From: Megamerina dolium
Taxonomy: Eukaryota; Arthropoda; Insecta; Diptera; Megamerinidae
Reading direction: 5' to 3'
Length of the DNA stretch: 64,000 nucleotides
NCBI GenBank assembly: GCA_963854835.1
Contig: OY978530.1
Span: forward strand, 8,218,354 to 8,282,353
Both the position numbers and the translations under genes were made by a program. Positions within the stretch are counted from its first letter, which is position 1. Every line of letters begins with the position of its first letter. Shown here in pieces: positions 44,261 to 55,312 of this stretch. The notes under the pieces are model-generated. The model was not told the DNA's origin and did no database searches. It was given only the letters and a program-made list of their open reading frames with translations.

Positions 44261-44559
44261 CCCTTTTCTTGCCTCTGTTGTTTTCCGGTAGAAGTGTTTC
44301 TTCAGCAGACCTGTGATCAAGGCGATCGTGCTTCACTCTGCCTGCGCGAAGTGGAGGACACAATCTAATGCCCTCGTACACCTTTTCCTTTTTCTGGGCA
44401 GCCTTCGCGTGCGCTACATTAGGAGCAGATGTTGCAAGCTTAGAACACTGCGGTAACTCTAATATTGCCGCATTATCTGAGCACTGAGGTTACTCTTTTG
44501 ATGCAGAGCTTTTCGAGCACTCAGGTAGCTCCGTTGTAGCTATTGATGTGGAGCACTGT

Positions 44560-45620
44560 AGTAGCTTCGATTGTTGGTGGATTTAGTTCACCGCTGTCGC
44601 TGAGGATGAGGCACTAAGTGTAGCCTCTTTTGTGTTTTCAGCAGGGCCCTTGTTTTTGGGACGCAATTGGACATTGCCGAAGTCATAGTTCAGCCAGTAA
44701 TGCTTACTTCTAATGACTTCGGCAGATACTGTGTCAATAGCGAAGGTAATTTACACTATTGGCCCTTTACGGATTTTGTTGAGCATCCTCCAGTCTTTGA
44801 CATGCAGACCATCATTCTGACGGCTCAATATATCATCCATACTACAGTCGGCTGCGGGCGTGGTATGTCAGCCTCTTCAACGATTTTCAGCTGAGGATCC
44901 TTCGACGGTTGCCACATGATATGACAATCCACCCTGGCTTAAAGGTACAACTGTTGAAGAAGAGCTTTGCAGTACCAGCAGTCTTTTTTATGGTTGCATC
45001 AAAGATAGAATTTTGTATGGACTTAAGCTGGTCTGCAGACAATACTGTTTTGGGTTAGTCAGGTGGGATAATGCCTAACTTAATGCTGGCCGCTGCGCCC
45101 TTGTAAGACATCTTAGCTGTGTTTACTTCCACCTCCGGAGTGAGTACTGCTGCCCTTTTTTCTTCAGGTTCCATGACTACAACTGTCTTTCTAGCAGCCA
45201 AGCCAGGCTTTTTAGAGCTTTGCTTCGGTGTGATACTGCTTGACCTTTGCATTTTCAGAGCAGGCTGTCGAGCAAGTATCTTCGCTTCATTGATACTGTG
45301 CCTTTTCTGTAACAGATATTTCAAGCGTGTTTTTTCGGTACCACTTAGCCGAACTCTTTTGGCCTCTGTGCTACATTTGAGCTACGTACTGGAGATTTTA
45401 GAAGTTTGTCCTCATCTTCCGCGGTTGGGTCGGGCATATTGTCGTTGGGACTTATGTCCGCAACATCCACTTCCACGTCCATAATACTAGCTCAGCTGTC
45501 TTTCGACTTAGCCTGTGCTACGATCGTATCGGCACAAGGGGCCGGGTCACTATTAACCTGGTTTGAATGAGTCTATTCAGACTCGGAATCAAAATTTTTT
45601 GTTTTCTCTGTCATATGGTC
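44560..45620 (-). pseudogene. LINE ORF1 remnant (DUF4780-like)
   Basis: Starts near 45616 (MTEKTKNF). It has an acidic N-terminal part, a basic region (45324-45200), the conserved domain KMSYKGAAASIKLGIIPPD followed by a stop at 45055, then FFNSCTFKPGWIV, and later DWRMLNKIRKGPIV (about 44790). Three or more stops and frame changes. Confidence 0.75.
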
Positions 45621-45939
45621 TCACGAGTAAAGGGGAAGACAAGGTTAGCCCAGGTATCACGGCTAGGACAATTACAACCATAGGGTGCCTGGTATCTGGA
45701 GGCCACCGGTAGAAAACACATTCACGTAGTGCCATTCATCCCATAGGCCTGGAATTATAGGTTTTATTCGAGTTTTCCTCTCTATATCCGCCATTTTCAG
45801 TCGACAGCAGGGGCACATCTAGCAAGAGTTTAATACTACCACAATGGTCGAGGTTAATGTATCTTAGCCAGGAACCTCTGCGTGCTGAGTTATTTAAAAA
45901 GAAAAACCACTTCACCCCCTTCCATCTCTCTGCTATCTC

Positions 45940-46190
45940 TTCTTCTTCTTATGTGGCCATAACAACCGATGATCGATTTAGGCTGAACATATAATGCGGC
46001 GCCAGCCTTCTCTCTTCTTCGCTCTCTGGCGCCAATTAGATATTCTAAGCGCCGCCAGGTTACCCAACACTTGGTCCTTCCAGGTTTGGTCTTCCTCTTC
46101 TTCTGCGTCCTCCAGCGGGTGAAGAATTATATACCCTCTTAGCTGCAGCGTCTTCTTCCATTCACTCGATATGACCCAGCCAGCGCGACA
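45940..46190 (-). pseudogene. RTE-clade LINE 3' end fragment
   Basis: Minus strand: EWKKTLQLRGY, TWKDQVLGNLAALRISNWRQ, KREGWRRIICSA and stop, then the GGCCACATAAG tail at 45953-45943. A 5'-truncated copy of the family seen at 37149. Confidence 0.85.
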
Positions 46191-46410
46191 GCTATCTCTT
46201 GTACAGTTATATGACGATCGGACTTCATTATGGCTTTAATTTGATCATCATCAAGCTCATCTGGTCAACCTGGCCGTTGGTAGCCTTTGAATGAAAAATC
46301 TTCGGAACAAATTCCGACACGGTCTTTCTTTTAAGGCTTCCTCATTATACACATCACGTAACTTTTTAGCAGCTACGTTCTGTGCTTTACGGAAATAAAA
46401 AAGAAAAATA
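46190..46410 (-). pseudogene. mariner-type transposase N-terminal fragment
   Basis: Minus strand: KAQNVAAKKLRDVYNEEA, then EDFSFKGYQRPG, a TGA in place of the Arg of the GRP linker, DELDDDQIKAIMKSDRHIT and VQEIAVA, the helix-turn-helix and linker of a mariner transposase. The catalytic domain is absent. Confidence 0.75.
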
Positions 46411-46945
46411 TTCAACAATATTTGTTTTTGGACTCCATATTAAAATTAACACCAATTCCCATTTAGTTGGTACTTCAGTACTAGCCGAGCGACTTTTTTT
46501 TCAAAAGCTGGTGCTACGACCACCGAAAAACAGAACCGTTTAATAACAAATCGTTTAACAAAATTACTGTTTTTGCAAACGTCGACGAAAATACATATGT
46601 GGTTTTCAGCCTTCATAGATCAACACCTTAGCTAAGTTAACTAAGGCTAAGGTTGAGGCCATTTTAAATGACCCATGCCTTTTCGGCTGTCATCATTATC
46701 AAACGATAAAGAACTATCTTCCATCATTTTCAATCGCATTCGTAGAGGCCACTAAGTTGATCTGACAAGCGGCAGATCTATCTGTCTAGAAGTGGACAAT
46801 ACAACAAATAGTTCGATCATACGGCAAAAATTAGAAAGCGACATGGTATTGAAAAAAGACGAAAGCGGACTGCACATACAAAAGCAAAACGTGCGTTCAG
46901 ATTTGTATTGTTTACATTTATGAATTTTTATATTGTTGGATCATA
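46411..46945. other. No gene recognised
   Basis: Non-coding by appearance. It ends in GTTGGATCATA (46935-46945), the left target duplication of SINE D. Confidence 0.5.
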
Positions 46946-46985
46946 AAAAAAACTAAATATATGACACTTAAAGCCCCAAAGGGCT

Positions 46986-47360
46986 TGTTTCGAGGAAGAG
47001 CAAATTGAAAATTAAACTCTTAAAAAAAGTTTACTAACTTTATTGATTCGTGGTCGCAGTAGAAGTGAATTTAACAGTTGTAGAATATTAAAGTTAGGCT
47101 ATGCTTATGATTATATGTACATAAGAATGAGATAATGAAAGAAATAGGTAAAAATTTAGTCAACTGCAATGAGAGAGTTTACAGTTGTATGTATGATCAC
47201 TAAATTCAGAGAGAATAAGAGAATTACAGTTTCGTCTCGAGATTTAGTACATTCCAATAGAAGATGATAGTTTATTATATGATATGAAAGTTAGCTCTGC
47301 GAGTCCCGAAATAGAAATAGTGCTGCGAGTCCCGATATAAAATTAGTGCTGCTGCGAACA
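46986..47360 (-). repeat. BEL 3' LTR (375 bp)
   Basis: Appears identical to the right LTR except for a 21-bp deletion after GAGGAAGAGC, with a 2-bp GC microhomology at the break. Confidence 0.95.
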
Positions 47361-50300
47361 CCCTCCCCAACGTTGGAAGGTGTAGGCTTTCAACCGATTC
47401 ATTCTCAATAGGAAGCACAGAAATTTTCCCCACAGCTCGCTTAACAAGTCCATTGGCAGTGCGAATAATTGCAACACGAGCCACGCCATCGGAGCCATAA
47501 ATTAAAGTCTCTACACGCCCTAGTCGCCATTTCAGTGATGGTAGGTTTTCGTCCTTTAAAATGACCATATTTCCAGCTTGAATACCGCCATTTGATTTTT
47601 GCCACTTGACTCGCTCTTGTAGAAGTGAGAGGTATGAGCTGCTCCACTTTTTCCAAAACACTTGCTGCATATGACAAATGCGCTGCGATCGGTTTAAACG
47701 ACTGATATCGAGACTGGTGACGTCTGGTTCAACGAAAGATGTAAATGGCGCACCTATGAGGAAATGAGCAGGTGTCAGCACGTCCAAATCATCTGGATTC
47801 TCTGAAATTGGACAAAGTGGGCGAGAATTAATTATCGCTCCGATTTGACACACAAGAGTGCGAAGCTCTTCAAATGTTAGAATTGAGAGGCCAACGATAC
47901 GTAGAAAGTGGAATTTCGCTGACTTAACCGCTGCCTCCTATAATCCACCAAAGTGTGGTGAACGAGGAGGAATGAATATCCATGCGATGCCTTCTGAGAT
48001 GCATTGATTGGTGATTTCAGTGTTATGAGAATTGCTTAAAAGCAATTGCCTTAAATCTTGCATCTCGTTTTTAGCTCCGACAAAGTTCGTTGCATTATCA
48101 GACCAAATTGTGTGTGGCTTGCCTCTTGTGCAAATAAAACGTTTTAGAGCTGCTAAAAATGATTATGTGGAAGGTCTTGAACAAGTTCCATATGACAAGC
48201 CTTCGTGCTGAAGCAAACGAAAATGCATATGTAGCATTTGATAGGTGGCCTAGTCCGAAATGCTGACTTATAGTAGAATGGCCCGCAATAGTCAATACCA
48301 GTGGTGAAAAAGGCTCTGTTTGCTTGTACTCTGTCGGATGGTAGGCTACCCATAATATGCTCGTAAATTTTTGGTTTCAAACGAAAACATCGAATGCATT
48401 TGTTTATAACACTGGCAACAGTCTTTCGACCACCAATTGGCCAATATTGCTGTCGAATCGACGCTAGTACGCTCTGTGCTCCTGTATGTAGATATTTACG
48501 ATGAAAGTAGTCAATTATTGCGTTAGTGACTGGATGATGCTTTGGCAACAGAAGTGGATGTTTTACTTCAAAGTCCAACAATGAGTCTTGCAAGCGCTCT
48601 CCAACGCGAAGAAGCCCGAATGAGTCGACAAATGGATTTAATGAGCGTAGTTTGATACAAAAATGTTGAAATTTGATGGTTGTTCGCGAAGCCAAGATAG
48701 AGTGACCATTGAGTCTGACCAGCAGTGAACGGTGTGAGGATGTGGAAAATCTTGCGATATGGATGCTACCAATTCCGCAAGCAATAACGCTGCAGACAAC
48801 TCCAATTTAGCTATGGTTAAACTCTTCAGAGGCGAGACTCTCGACTTTGCACAAAGTAAGAATGATTTTAAGAAACCATCACACTCCGTACGAATGTAGA
48901 CGCATGCACCAAACGCTGCCAAACTTGCGTCGCAAAAGGCATGAATCTCCCAACTGGAATGAGGTGTCAATACAAAACGAGGAAATTTAAAACTGCTCAC
49001 TAAACCATACTGAGCACAAATGTCAGTCCAGCTAGCTAGCAACGACTGAGGCGAACTTTCGTCCCATTGCAGTTTTTCCTTCCAAAGGGTTTGTAGGAGA
49101 ATTTTTGCTTTCGTAATAACTGGCGAAACAAGTCCAAGCGGATCATAAAATTTAGCGATATGTGAAAGTATCGTACACTTTGTTGCGCGTGCGTTATGTG
49201 CGATAGGCGAAAAAGAGAATAAGAAATTATCTGTGTTAGGGTCCCAGACGAGGCCAAGAGTCTTCGTTACATAAGTTCCATCATGGAATTTGAGCATACT
49301 CTCACGTTCCGAGTCAACAATGCCTTGAAGGGTACTAGCCTCGTTTGAGCACCACTTACGAATGTTGAATCCTCCATGCTGAAGTAAACCTTTAACCTGA
49401 CGTCTGATCTCAACCACTTTCTCTATAGTATCTCCGCCTGAAATGAGATCGTCAACATAAAAATCTCTTCTCACGATTTTTGCGCCTATGGAAATGACTC
49501 TTCTTCATCGTACGAAAGTTGATGCATAGCACGAATTGCCAAAAAGGCAGCAGATTTCGTACCATATGTTACAGTGTCCAACTTGTATATCTTTATCTCA
49601 TCGAGTGGATGCTCACGCCATAATATACATTGAAGATATTCGTCTGGAGATGTCACACGTACACATCGGTACATTTTACATATGTCTCCGCAAAGAGCGA
49701 ATTTACGAAAGCGAAATTGTAAAAGAGTTTTGAACAATTTTGGCTGAATAGTTGGGCCCGCTAACAAAACGTCATTTAGCGAGTAGCCCGTTGTTGTTTT
49801 TGCGGAGCCATCGAATACGACGCGAAGCTTAGTCGTTGTGCTGTCAAGCTTTTGCACGCAGTGATGTGGTAGAAAATAAGTTGTTGTTGTGGCTTGTGGT
49901 TTTGCCAGTGACATATGGTGCAGCGATGCATACTCATTCATAAAGGAAATATATTGAGTTTTCAAATCATGATTTTCGCTCTAAGTTTTTAAATCTTCGA
50001 AGCGCGCGATTATGTGAGTCGCCAAGAGCGCTCAAGTTTCTTTTTGCAGGCAAACGTACCGAATACTCTCCCGAAGCTAAACGAGTGAAATTTTCTTTGA
50101 AATGCTGCTCACACCAATCGTCTTCTTCAGAAGATGGAGGAGCAGAGTCGAAACAGTTCTCTATTTTCCAAAATCTTTTAACAATATCGTTCAACGAATT
50201 GTTGTTTTGTTTTTGTTCAGATACGTTTTTGGTGCAAGCTGCGAGTGACGATGATTGTTTGGTGGTGTATGAAACACCTCCAGACACAACCCAACCTAGT

Positions 50301-50875
50301 CGAGTTTTTTGTAACATTGGCAAATTACTAGCAATGCGAATTTGGCCAACACACATCAAATCAAAAAATAAACCTGCGCCAATAAGCAAGTCAATGCGCT
50401 GTGGTTTGAAGAATAGTGGATCTGCAAGAGTAATATTTGATGGTATCTTCCATTCCGAAGTAAGGTTGAAGTTAGGTTGATAATCTGTTATGCTGGGTGT
50501 GACCACAGCAGCGAACGAAGTGTTGTAGCTTTTATCTTGTGATTGTGCGAAAACGTCAATCTCCTTGTCGGCAACGAAGTTGGATTCGCCAATACCGGAG
50601 ATCAGAATTGTTGATTTTTTGAATGGAAGTTGCAACAGATTTGTAGTTACGAAATTTATTTGAGATGCTGAGTCGAGAATAGCACGGCATGGAACGAAGA
50701 TGCCTGAACGATTTTTTACTAAAATCATTGCTGTAGCTAGCAATACATTACTACAGCCGATAGATTTCGAAGCTTGAGAGATTGGACTTGAAGTTAACGA
50801 TGAGATGAGTGTTTGTTGTGACGACGTTGTAGCTTCAATTTCTTGTGGATTTGAAGACGGCGAAATTGGGTTCAT
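47275..50875 (-). pseudogene. BEL pol: protease, RT, RNase H, integrase, with several lesions
   Basis: Protease-like DUF1758 domain (AILDSASQINFV, about 50680); RT with TTKLRVVFDGSAKT (about 49830), CGDICKMYRCV, and the active site FYVDDLISGG (about 49465) after a one-base frameshift near 49495; BEL-type RNase H (FCDASLAAFGACVY, LELSAALLLAEL, CWSDSMVTLSWL, 48950-48680); integrase zinc-binding region (HRKYLHTGAQ ... CIRCF), first Asp in TTGIDYCGPF (about 48290), second Asp region SDNATNF (about 48090), and the Glu motif HFGGLxEAAVKSAK (about 47930), where TAG replaces the usual Trp codon. C-terminal integrase tail 47853-47275. A frameshift near 48660 also separates RNase H from integrase. All catalytic residues are visible but the frame is broken at least three times. 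Confidence 0.9.
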
Positions 50876-51966
50876 GTGAAGAAGAGAATTGTGTTAGGCT
50901 GAGCAATGACGACAATGCCCAGACTTACATCGTTGTAGGCTATCGCCTTTGCGTAGACAATTTAAACAAAGTTGAAACCGCTTAGCTTCCTTTTAGCGCA
51001 AATTCGGCGATAAATTTATGAACTTTATACAATTATTTATATAATGGTCTTTCGAATCGCAAAATACGCAAAAGCTAGAGGAACTTGAAGATGCTACCAA
51101 AACGTTTCTAATGCCTTTATTGGTATTCGAATTTTTGCCCACCTGACTGCTAGGTGTTTGCGTTACCTTAGCACTTTCCAAATTTTCCATTATGCGGCAC
51201 CGCTTCGCCAAAAACGAGGTCGTTGAATTCAAAGTTGGCATTGTCTGTACTGGCAAGTCCTCTTCCCATTTCTCCTGTATCTTGTGATCGAATTTTCTGG
51301 TGGAAAGATTAGTAATCCATCTAAAATTTGTTCAGGTGTTGCCAAGGTTTGTCGCTCAATTCTCGCAAGCCACTAGCAGAATTTCTATCAACAGTTTTAA
51401 GGCCGAAAATCGCCTTAATGTGTGCCTGAAAAACAAGTAAGCTCAAGTGAGCAAATGGTTTCTAATGCGGCTCCTTGCAAACTAGCGCGCAGATGTTGAA
51501 GTTTTTCCACTTTGCTCAATTCTAAGTCCTTGTCAATAACACTGCCGAACATGGCGAAGAAATTAGGTCAATCGATGTATGCTCCACTGAATTGCCTAGC
51601 GATGGATGAGTGCCTTACATTTGTCCTTCGATGTAAATTGAGCTCTCGTGACAGCTTTGCCTTGACTTCTAGGTATATGGCGAAAAATTCAGCTAGGCCT
51701 GTTCCATCCAGTTCTCGTGGATCAGCTTCTTCGAGAATCGACTGCACGCGGTCAAAGCTATCGTGCATGCTCTCAACGTACTCCACGTGGACAGAAAGTT
51801 CGGCTTCATCGAGCTCACCAAGACGCTGCACAGACAAAGTTTTATTTAGTGCCATTAGTTGATGTTTAATCGATGCACTTTTCCTTTTGTTAAATGAAAT
51901 TGAATCGGAGCTGTTAATAGTTACATCTGCTGATGTGCCTTTTTTCGATTTGTTGCCTTTTGGCAT
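50876..51966 (-). pseudogene. BEL gag with nucleocapsid zinc knuckle
   Basis: Starts MPKGNKSKKGTS (51966). The helical DUF1759-like N-terminal region runs to 51568 (LSVHVEYVESMHDSFDRV, LEVKAKLSRELN), then breaks. The nucleocapsid part (51256-50990) has CVFCDSKDHYINNC, followed by a TAA at 50993 and then LCLNCLRKG and CRHCSAQHN, two more knuckle-like motifs. It would package element RNA; frameshifts and a stop prevent a complete product. Confidence 0.85.
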
Positions 51967-52177
51967 GTTGGTTTTGCAAATAAATATGTGCCGTACGATA
52001 TGTATGTAAATAGGAGTAACGGTATTATCACCAGTTACCTCCGTTATATGCTTATAAATTTCCGCAACAAAATTGATTTATTTTAAGTTTTATTAACTTC
52101 GAATTTGCGAAAAAATTAAACGAAAATGTGGTTTAGTTAAAACTCAAATAGTTATAACGCGAAATGACTTCTAACCC

Positions 52178-52196
52178 GATCACGTCGGGGTCACCA
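52178..52196 (-). promoter_or_regulatory. BEL primer-binding site (tRNA-Trp)
   Basis: Two bases inside the 5' LTR the sense strand reads TGGTGACCCCGACGTGAT, an 18-base complement of what I recall as the 3' end of fly tRNA-Trp (ATCACGTCGGGGTCACCA). Confidence 0.75.
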
Positions 52197-52198
52197 AA

Positions 52199-52594
52199 TG
52201 TTTCGAGGAAGAGCTGATTTGCTCCACCTATTTGCAAATTGAAAATTAAACTCTTAAAAAAAGTTTACTAACTTTATTGATTCGTGGTCGCAGTAGAAGT
52301 GAATTTAACAGTTGTAGAATATTAAAGTTAGGCTATGCTTATGATTATATGTACATAAGAATGAGATAATGAAAGAAATAGGTAAAAATTTAGTCAACTG
52401 CAATGAGAGAGTTTACAGTTGTATGTATGATCACTAAATTCAGAGAGAATAAGAGAATTACAGTTTCGTCTCGAGATTTAGTACATTCCAATAGAAGATG
52501 ATAGTTTATTATATGATATGAAAGTTAGCTCTGCGAGTCCCGAAATAGAAATAGTGCTGCGAGTCCCGATATAAAATTAGTGCTGCTGCGAACA
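52199..52594 (-). repeat. BEL 5' LTR (396 bp)
   Basis: Complete LTR; contains the 21 bp (TGATTTGCTCCACCTATTTGC) missing from the left LTR. Confidence 0.95.
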
Positions 52595-52989
52595 GGGCTC
52601 ATTGGCCGAGCTTCTCTTCCATTACTGTTGTGCGTCTTAAATTTTGGACAATATTAGAAGGGACCTACTTATTTTAGCCGGTTCCGAACGGCAGAACACT
52701 TGTGACATCACTTTTTCTGAGCCACAGAGTTCTTTTAGAAGCTTTTTCATGGCAAGTTGTTACTGTCGGAAGAATTGCCAATTGCTTGCCGACAGGTGGG
52801 TACCGTTCGAAAGAAAAATCTTATCGATATTTAATTTGTTACGCATAAGCCGGGAATTGAACCACGACCTACAGATCAGAAGGCGAACACACTGACCTAC
52901 GGCACCCACATATGTTGGATCATATTCAACATAAATTTATAAATGATTAGAGATTCTAGGTATATGTTTCTCTTCAATGATCCATTGCA

Positions 52990-53130
52990 CCGATGTCGCA
53001 AGAATTCTGCCATTCGGAACCGGCTAAAATAAGTACGTCTCTTCTAATACTGTCCAAAATTTAACACGCACAACAGTAATGGAAGAGAAGCTCGGTCAAA
53101 GAATCCTTCGGGGTTTATAAGTACCATATA
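52990..53130 (+). mobile_element. SINE copy E, 3' half only
   Basis: Starts in the body (GATGTCGCAAGAATTCTGCC) and runs through CACGCACAACAGTAATGG to the tail GAATCCTTCGGGGTTTATAAG. No tRNA-like head. Confidence 0.85.
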
Positions 53131-53526
53131 TTTATTTTTAATTTAATTACTATTATTTTGAAGGCGAGATCACTGCAATTATTTTATGTCTTAGGTACGT
53201 AAATTCCAAGACGTGCCATGTGAGCCTATCTGGTGTTCATCTCCATGTTTATAACTTTTATTATTTTTCAAAGGCATTTTGTATATGCAACCTGCAGTGC
53301 ATTCTAAAGCGGTGAATGTAATAATGAATGGGGACAACACAATTACAAAAAAATCTAAAGTTGTGAGCTAGCTCATTAAAAAAAAACTAGTAGAACACGT
53401 TCATAAGAAACATCACGGTTAGTTGTAGAGTACGAAGTGATGTGTTTTCTTTACTGGATGGCATGCGGAAGCAGTTATAGGGTGATCGCAGGGTTTTTAG
53501 GTTTGAGTCGATACACTGTCCGAAGT
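53131..53526. other. No gene recognised
   Basis: AT-rich sequence up to the copia LTR start. Confidence 0.5.
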
Positions 53527-54194
53527 TGTTGAAATATCGTTATAGAAATGTTATATTGACATCGTTATTCATTCTCTTTTACACCTTTCTCATCTAAATA
53601 CAACTGACGAATGTATTATAACTTTTGCTTTCTTTTTGAATAAATAGCCAAGCAAGCAAGACGTATTTAATATTGTATAAAATAAATTATCATTTCTTTT
53701 GCGAAATAATTTTACGTTATGGTCCCAGACTAAAAGACAATTAATTTAAAATACGCCTTTTAATTTGAGGAGTGAGGATTCCATTGATTTATTTGGATAT
53801 TTCATCGATTTCTATTGTCCATGTGTACATGAGTAACAGCTAGGACAGAACGGAGTCAAGGTTGAAGAGAAAGCAAATCAGGAAAAAAGAATTTAATTAG
53901 AGAATCGTTTAAATGTGAAGCAATTGCGCACAATACAATCGAAGCACGGTTTGATATGTCGGCTTCAATATTAGCGTCAATCGAAAAACTTAAAGGAGGA
54001 GTGAAAGAGGAAGATATCTTTAATTGTTTAAATTGAACTGAAACTGATGAAAAAAACTGTACGAGAGCAAAATCAGCGATTAGCTTAAATATCGATAAGA
54101 TTGTATTTGTACACATAAAGACGGTTGAAACAGCAGTAGATATTTGAGCGAATTTAATCATGAGGACAAGTGATCTGCACGTCAATTCACGTAC

Positions 54195-54786
54195 ATGCGA
54201 AAGAGTATGAGTACCAAATTGGAAACCAGTGAATCGATGGAGGCTTACGTTAGTGATATAATATCAACTGCTCAAGCATTGAATGACTTAGGTTTGACAA
54301 TTACCGATGCCTCATTAGCCGTATTCCTGTTGTACGTACTGACTGAAGAATATACACCATTTATTATGGCACTCGAAGACATGGGCCAGTCTCTTTCGAA
54401 TGATCAAAACAAAATTCTTCTTCTTCTTCTTTTATGGAGGATAATTTCCTGTTTTAAATTGTTCTAAATTGTTACAATATATGTCCGCGTCATCGGATGA
54501 TAAAAAGACTCTTTTAGTAAAAAATATTCCCGTTCGAGTTACCTGTTATTCCTGTATACAAAAGGGTCACAAGTCCTTTGAAAGTCCTGATAAAAGCAAG
54601 AAAAACAACTCGTCGAACAAAGTAACCAATCCCAAAGATAAAAGGGACGTCTTATTTGCATTTGCAAACAACAAAGAAAGGACATACTGTTGTTTTTTGT
54701 ACAGATATGTGTCAGTGGTAGATAGTTTGTACAAATTGGATTCAGACTCGAATGCCGCACTATTCGCAGTTGCAATGAAACTATAG
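54195..54786 (+). pseudogene. copia gag remnant
   Basis: Gag (UBN2-type) segment: SMEAYVSDIISTAQALND, LLYVLTEEYTPFIMALE, then a frame break at a TTC repeat (54415-54432); a nucleocapsid motif CYSCIQKGHKSFES (about 54545-54585), in which the last Cys of the CCHC knuckle is Ser; a Lys/Asn-rich tail and a protease scrap. Confidence 0.75.
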
Positions 54787-54906
54787 AATGAACACTATAG
54801 AATTATAGTATCTAAGGTGTGTTCACGTAAATCTGACAGATTTGAACGTTTTTGATCGAAATTAAATAGAACATCAAACTTCCATCCCTTATACTAGGCG
54901 CTATGT

Positions 54907-55225
54907 ATGTTGCAAGATGGGGGTTTAAATAAAAGGTATTGGGCGGAGGCGTTGCATACGACAACTTACATAAAAAAACGTATGACTTCACAAACCTTAG
55001 ACAACAACTCACCCATTAAAATATGGAGCGGTCTTAAACCCGACATTAGTCACTTTTGGTTTTTAAGATCAAAGGCGATGGCGTTTGTTCCTATAGAAAT
55101 ACGACATAAATTTGATGCTAAGTCAAAAGAGTACATTTTCATTGGTTACAGTGAAACGCAGAGCAGCTATTGTTTAATTGAGCCGAAAACCGAAGGAAGT
55201 TATCACCTGCAGAGATATGATATAG
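54907..55225 (+). pseudogene. copia integrase C-terminal region
   Basis: MLQDGGLNKRYWAEALHTTT, SPIKIWSGLKPDISHF, YIFIGYSETQSSYCLIEP: the end of the integrase core and the GKGY-like region of copia Pol. The catalytic Asp residues upstream are missing (deletion between 54786 and 54907). The open frame runs on to 55266 only because an RTE tail is joined to it. Confidence 0.85.
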
Positions 55226-55312
55226 AACAGAGAGCTGTCTGGCGAAGCATGCTACATTCGGCGTAAATCAGGTTTGGGTTGTAATGGCCACATAAGTAAG
55301 AAAGTAATGAAT
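55226..55312 (+). mobile_element. RTE 3'-end insertion inside copia pol
   Basis: VWRSMLHSA and stop, then GTTGTAATGGCCACATAAGT (about 55277-55296), as at the 3' ends of the other RTE copies. A 5'-truncated insertion of less than 100 bp. Confidence 0.8.

Larger units (their letters stand above)
42880..45900 (-). mobile_element. RNase-H LINE, internally deleted
   Basis: Minus-strand LINE with ORF1, then a fused remnant of ORF2 lacking the endonuclease and the RT core. The 5' and 3' limits are approximate; no target duplication was identified. Confidence 0.75.
46986..52594 (-). mobile_element. BEL/Pao LTR retrotransposon, full length, 5,609 bp
   Basis: LTRs TGTTTCG ... CGAACA at 46986-47360 and 52199-52594, with a 5-bp target duplication GGGCT (46981-46985 and 52595-52599). 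The purine tract GGGGAGGG lies inside the left LTR (47361-47371) and the tRNA-Trp-type primer site inside the right one. Gag and pol on the minus strand show the BEL order: gag, zinc knuckles, DUF1758-type protease, RT, RNase H, integrase. Confidence 0.95.
46946..52913 (-). mobile_element. SINE copy D, split by a BEL element
   Basis: Minus-strand SINE with 11-bp target duplication GTTGGATCATA (46935-46945 and 52914-52924). Its 3' tail (46946-46985) and the rest (52595-52910, B box GGTTCAATTCC on the minus strand) are separated by the BEL insertion. Confidence 0.92.
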
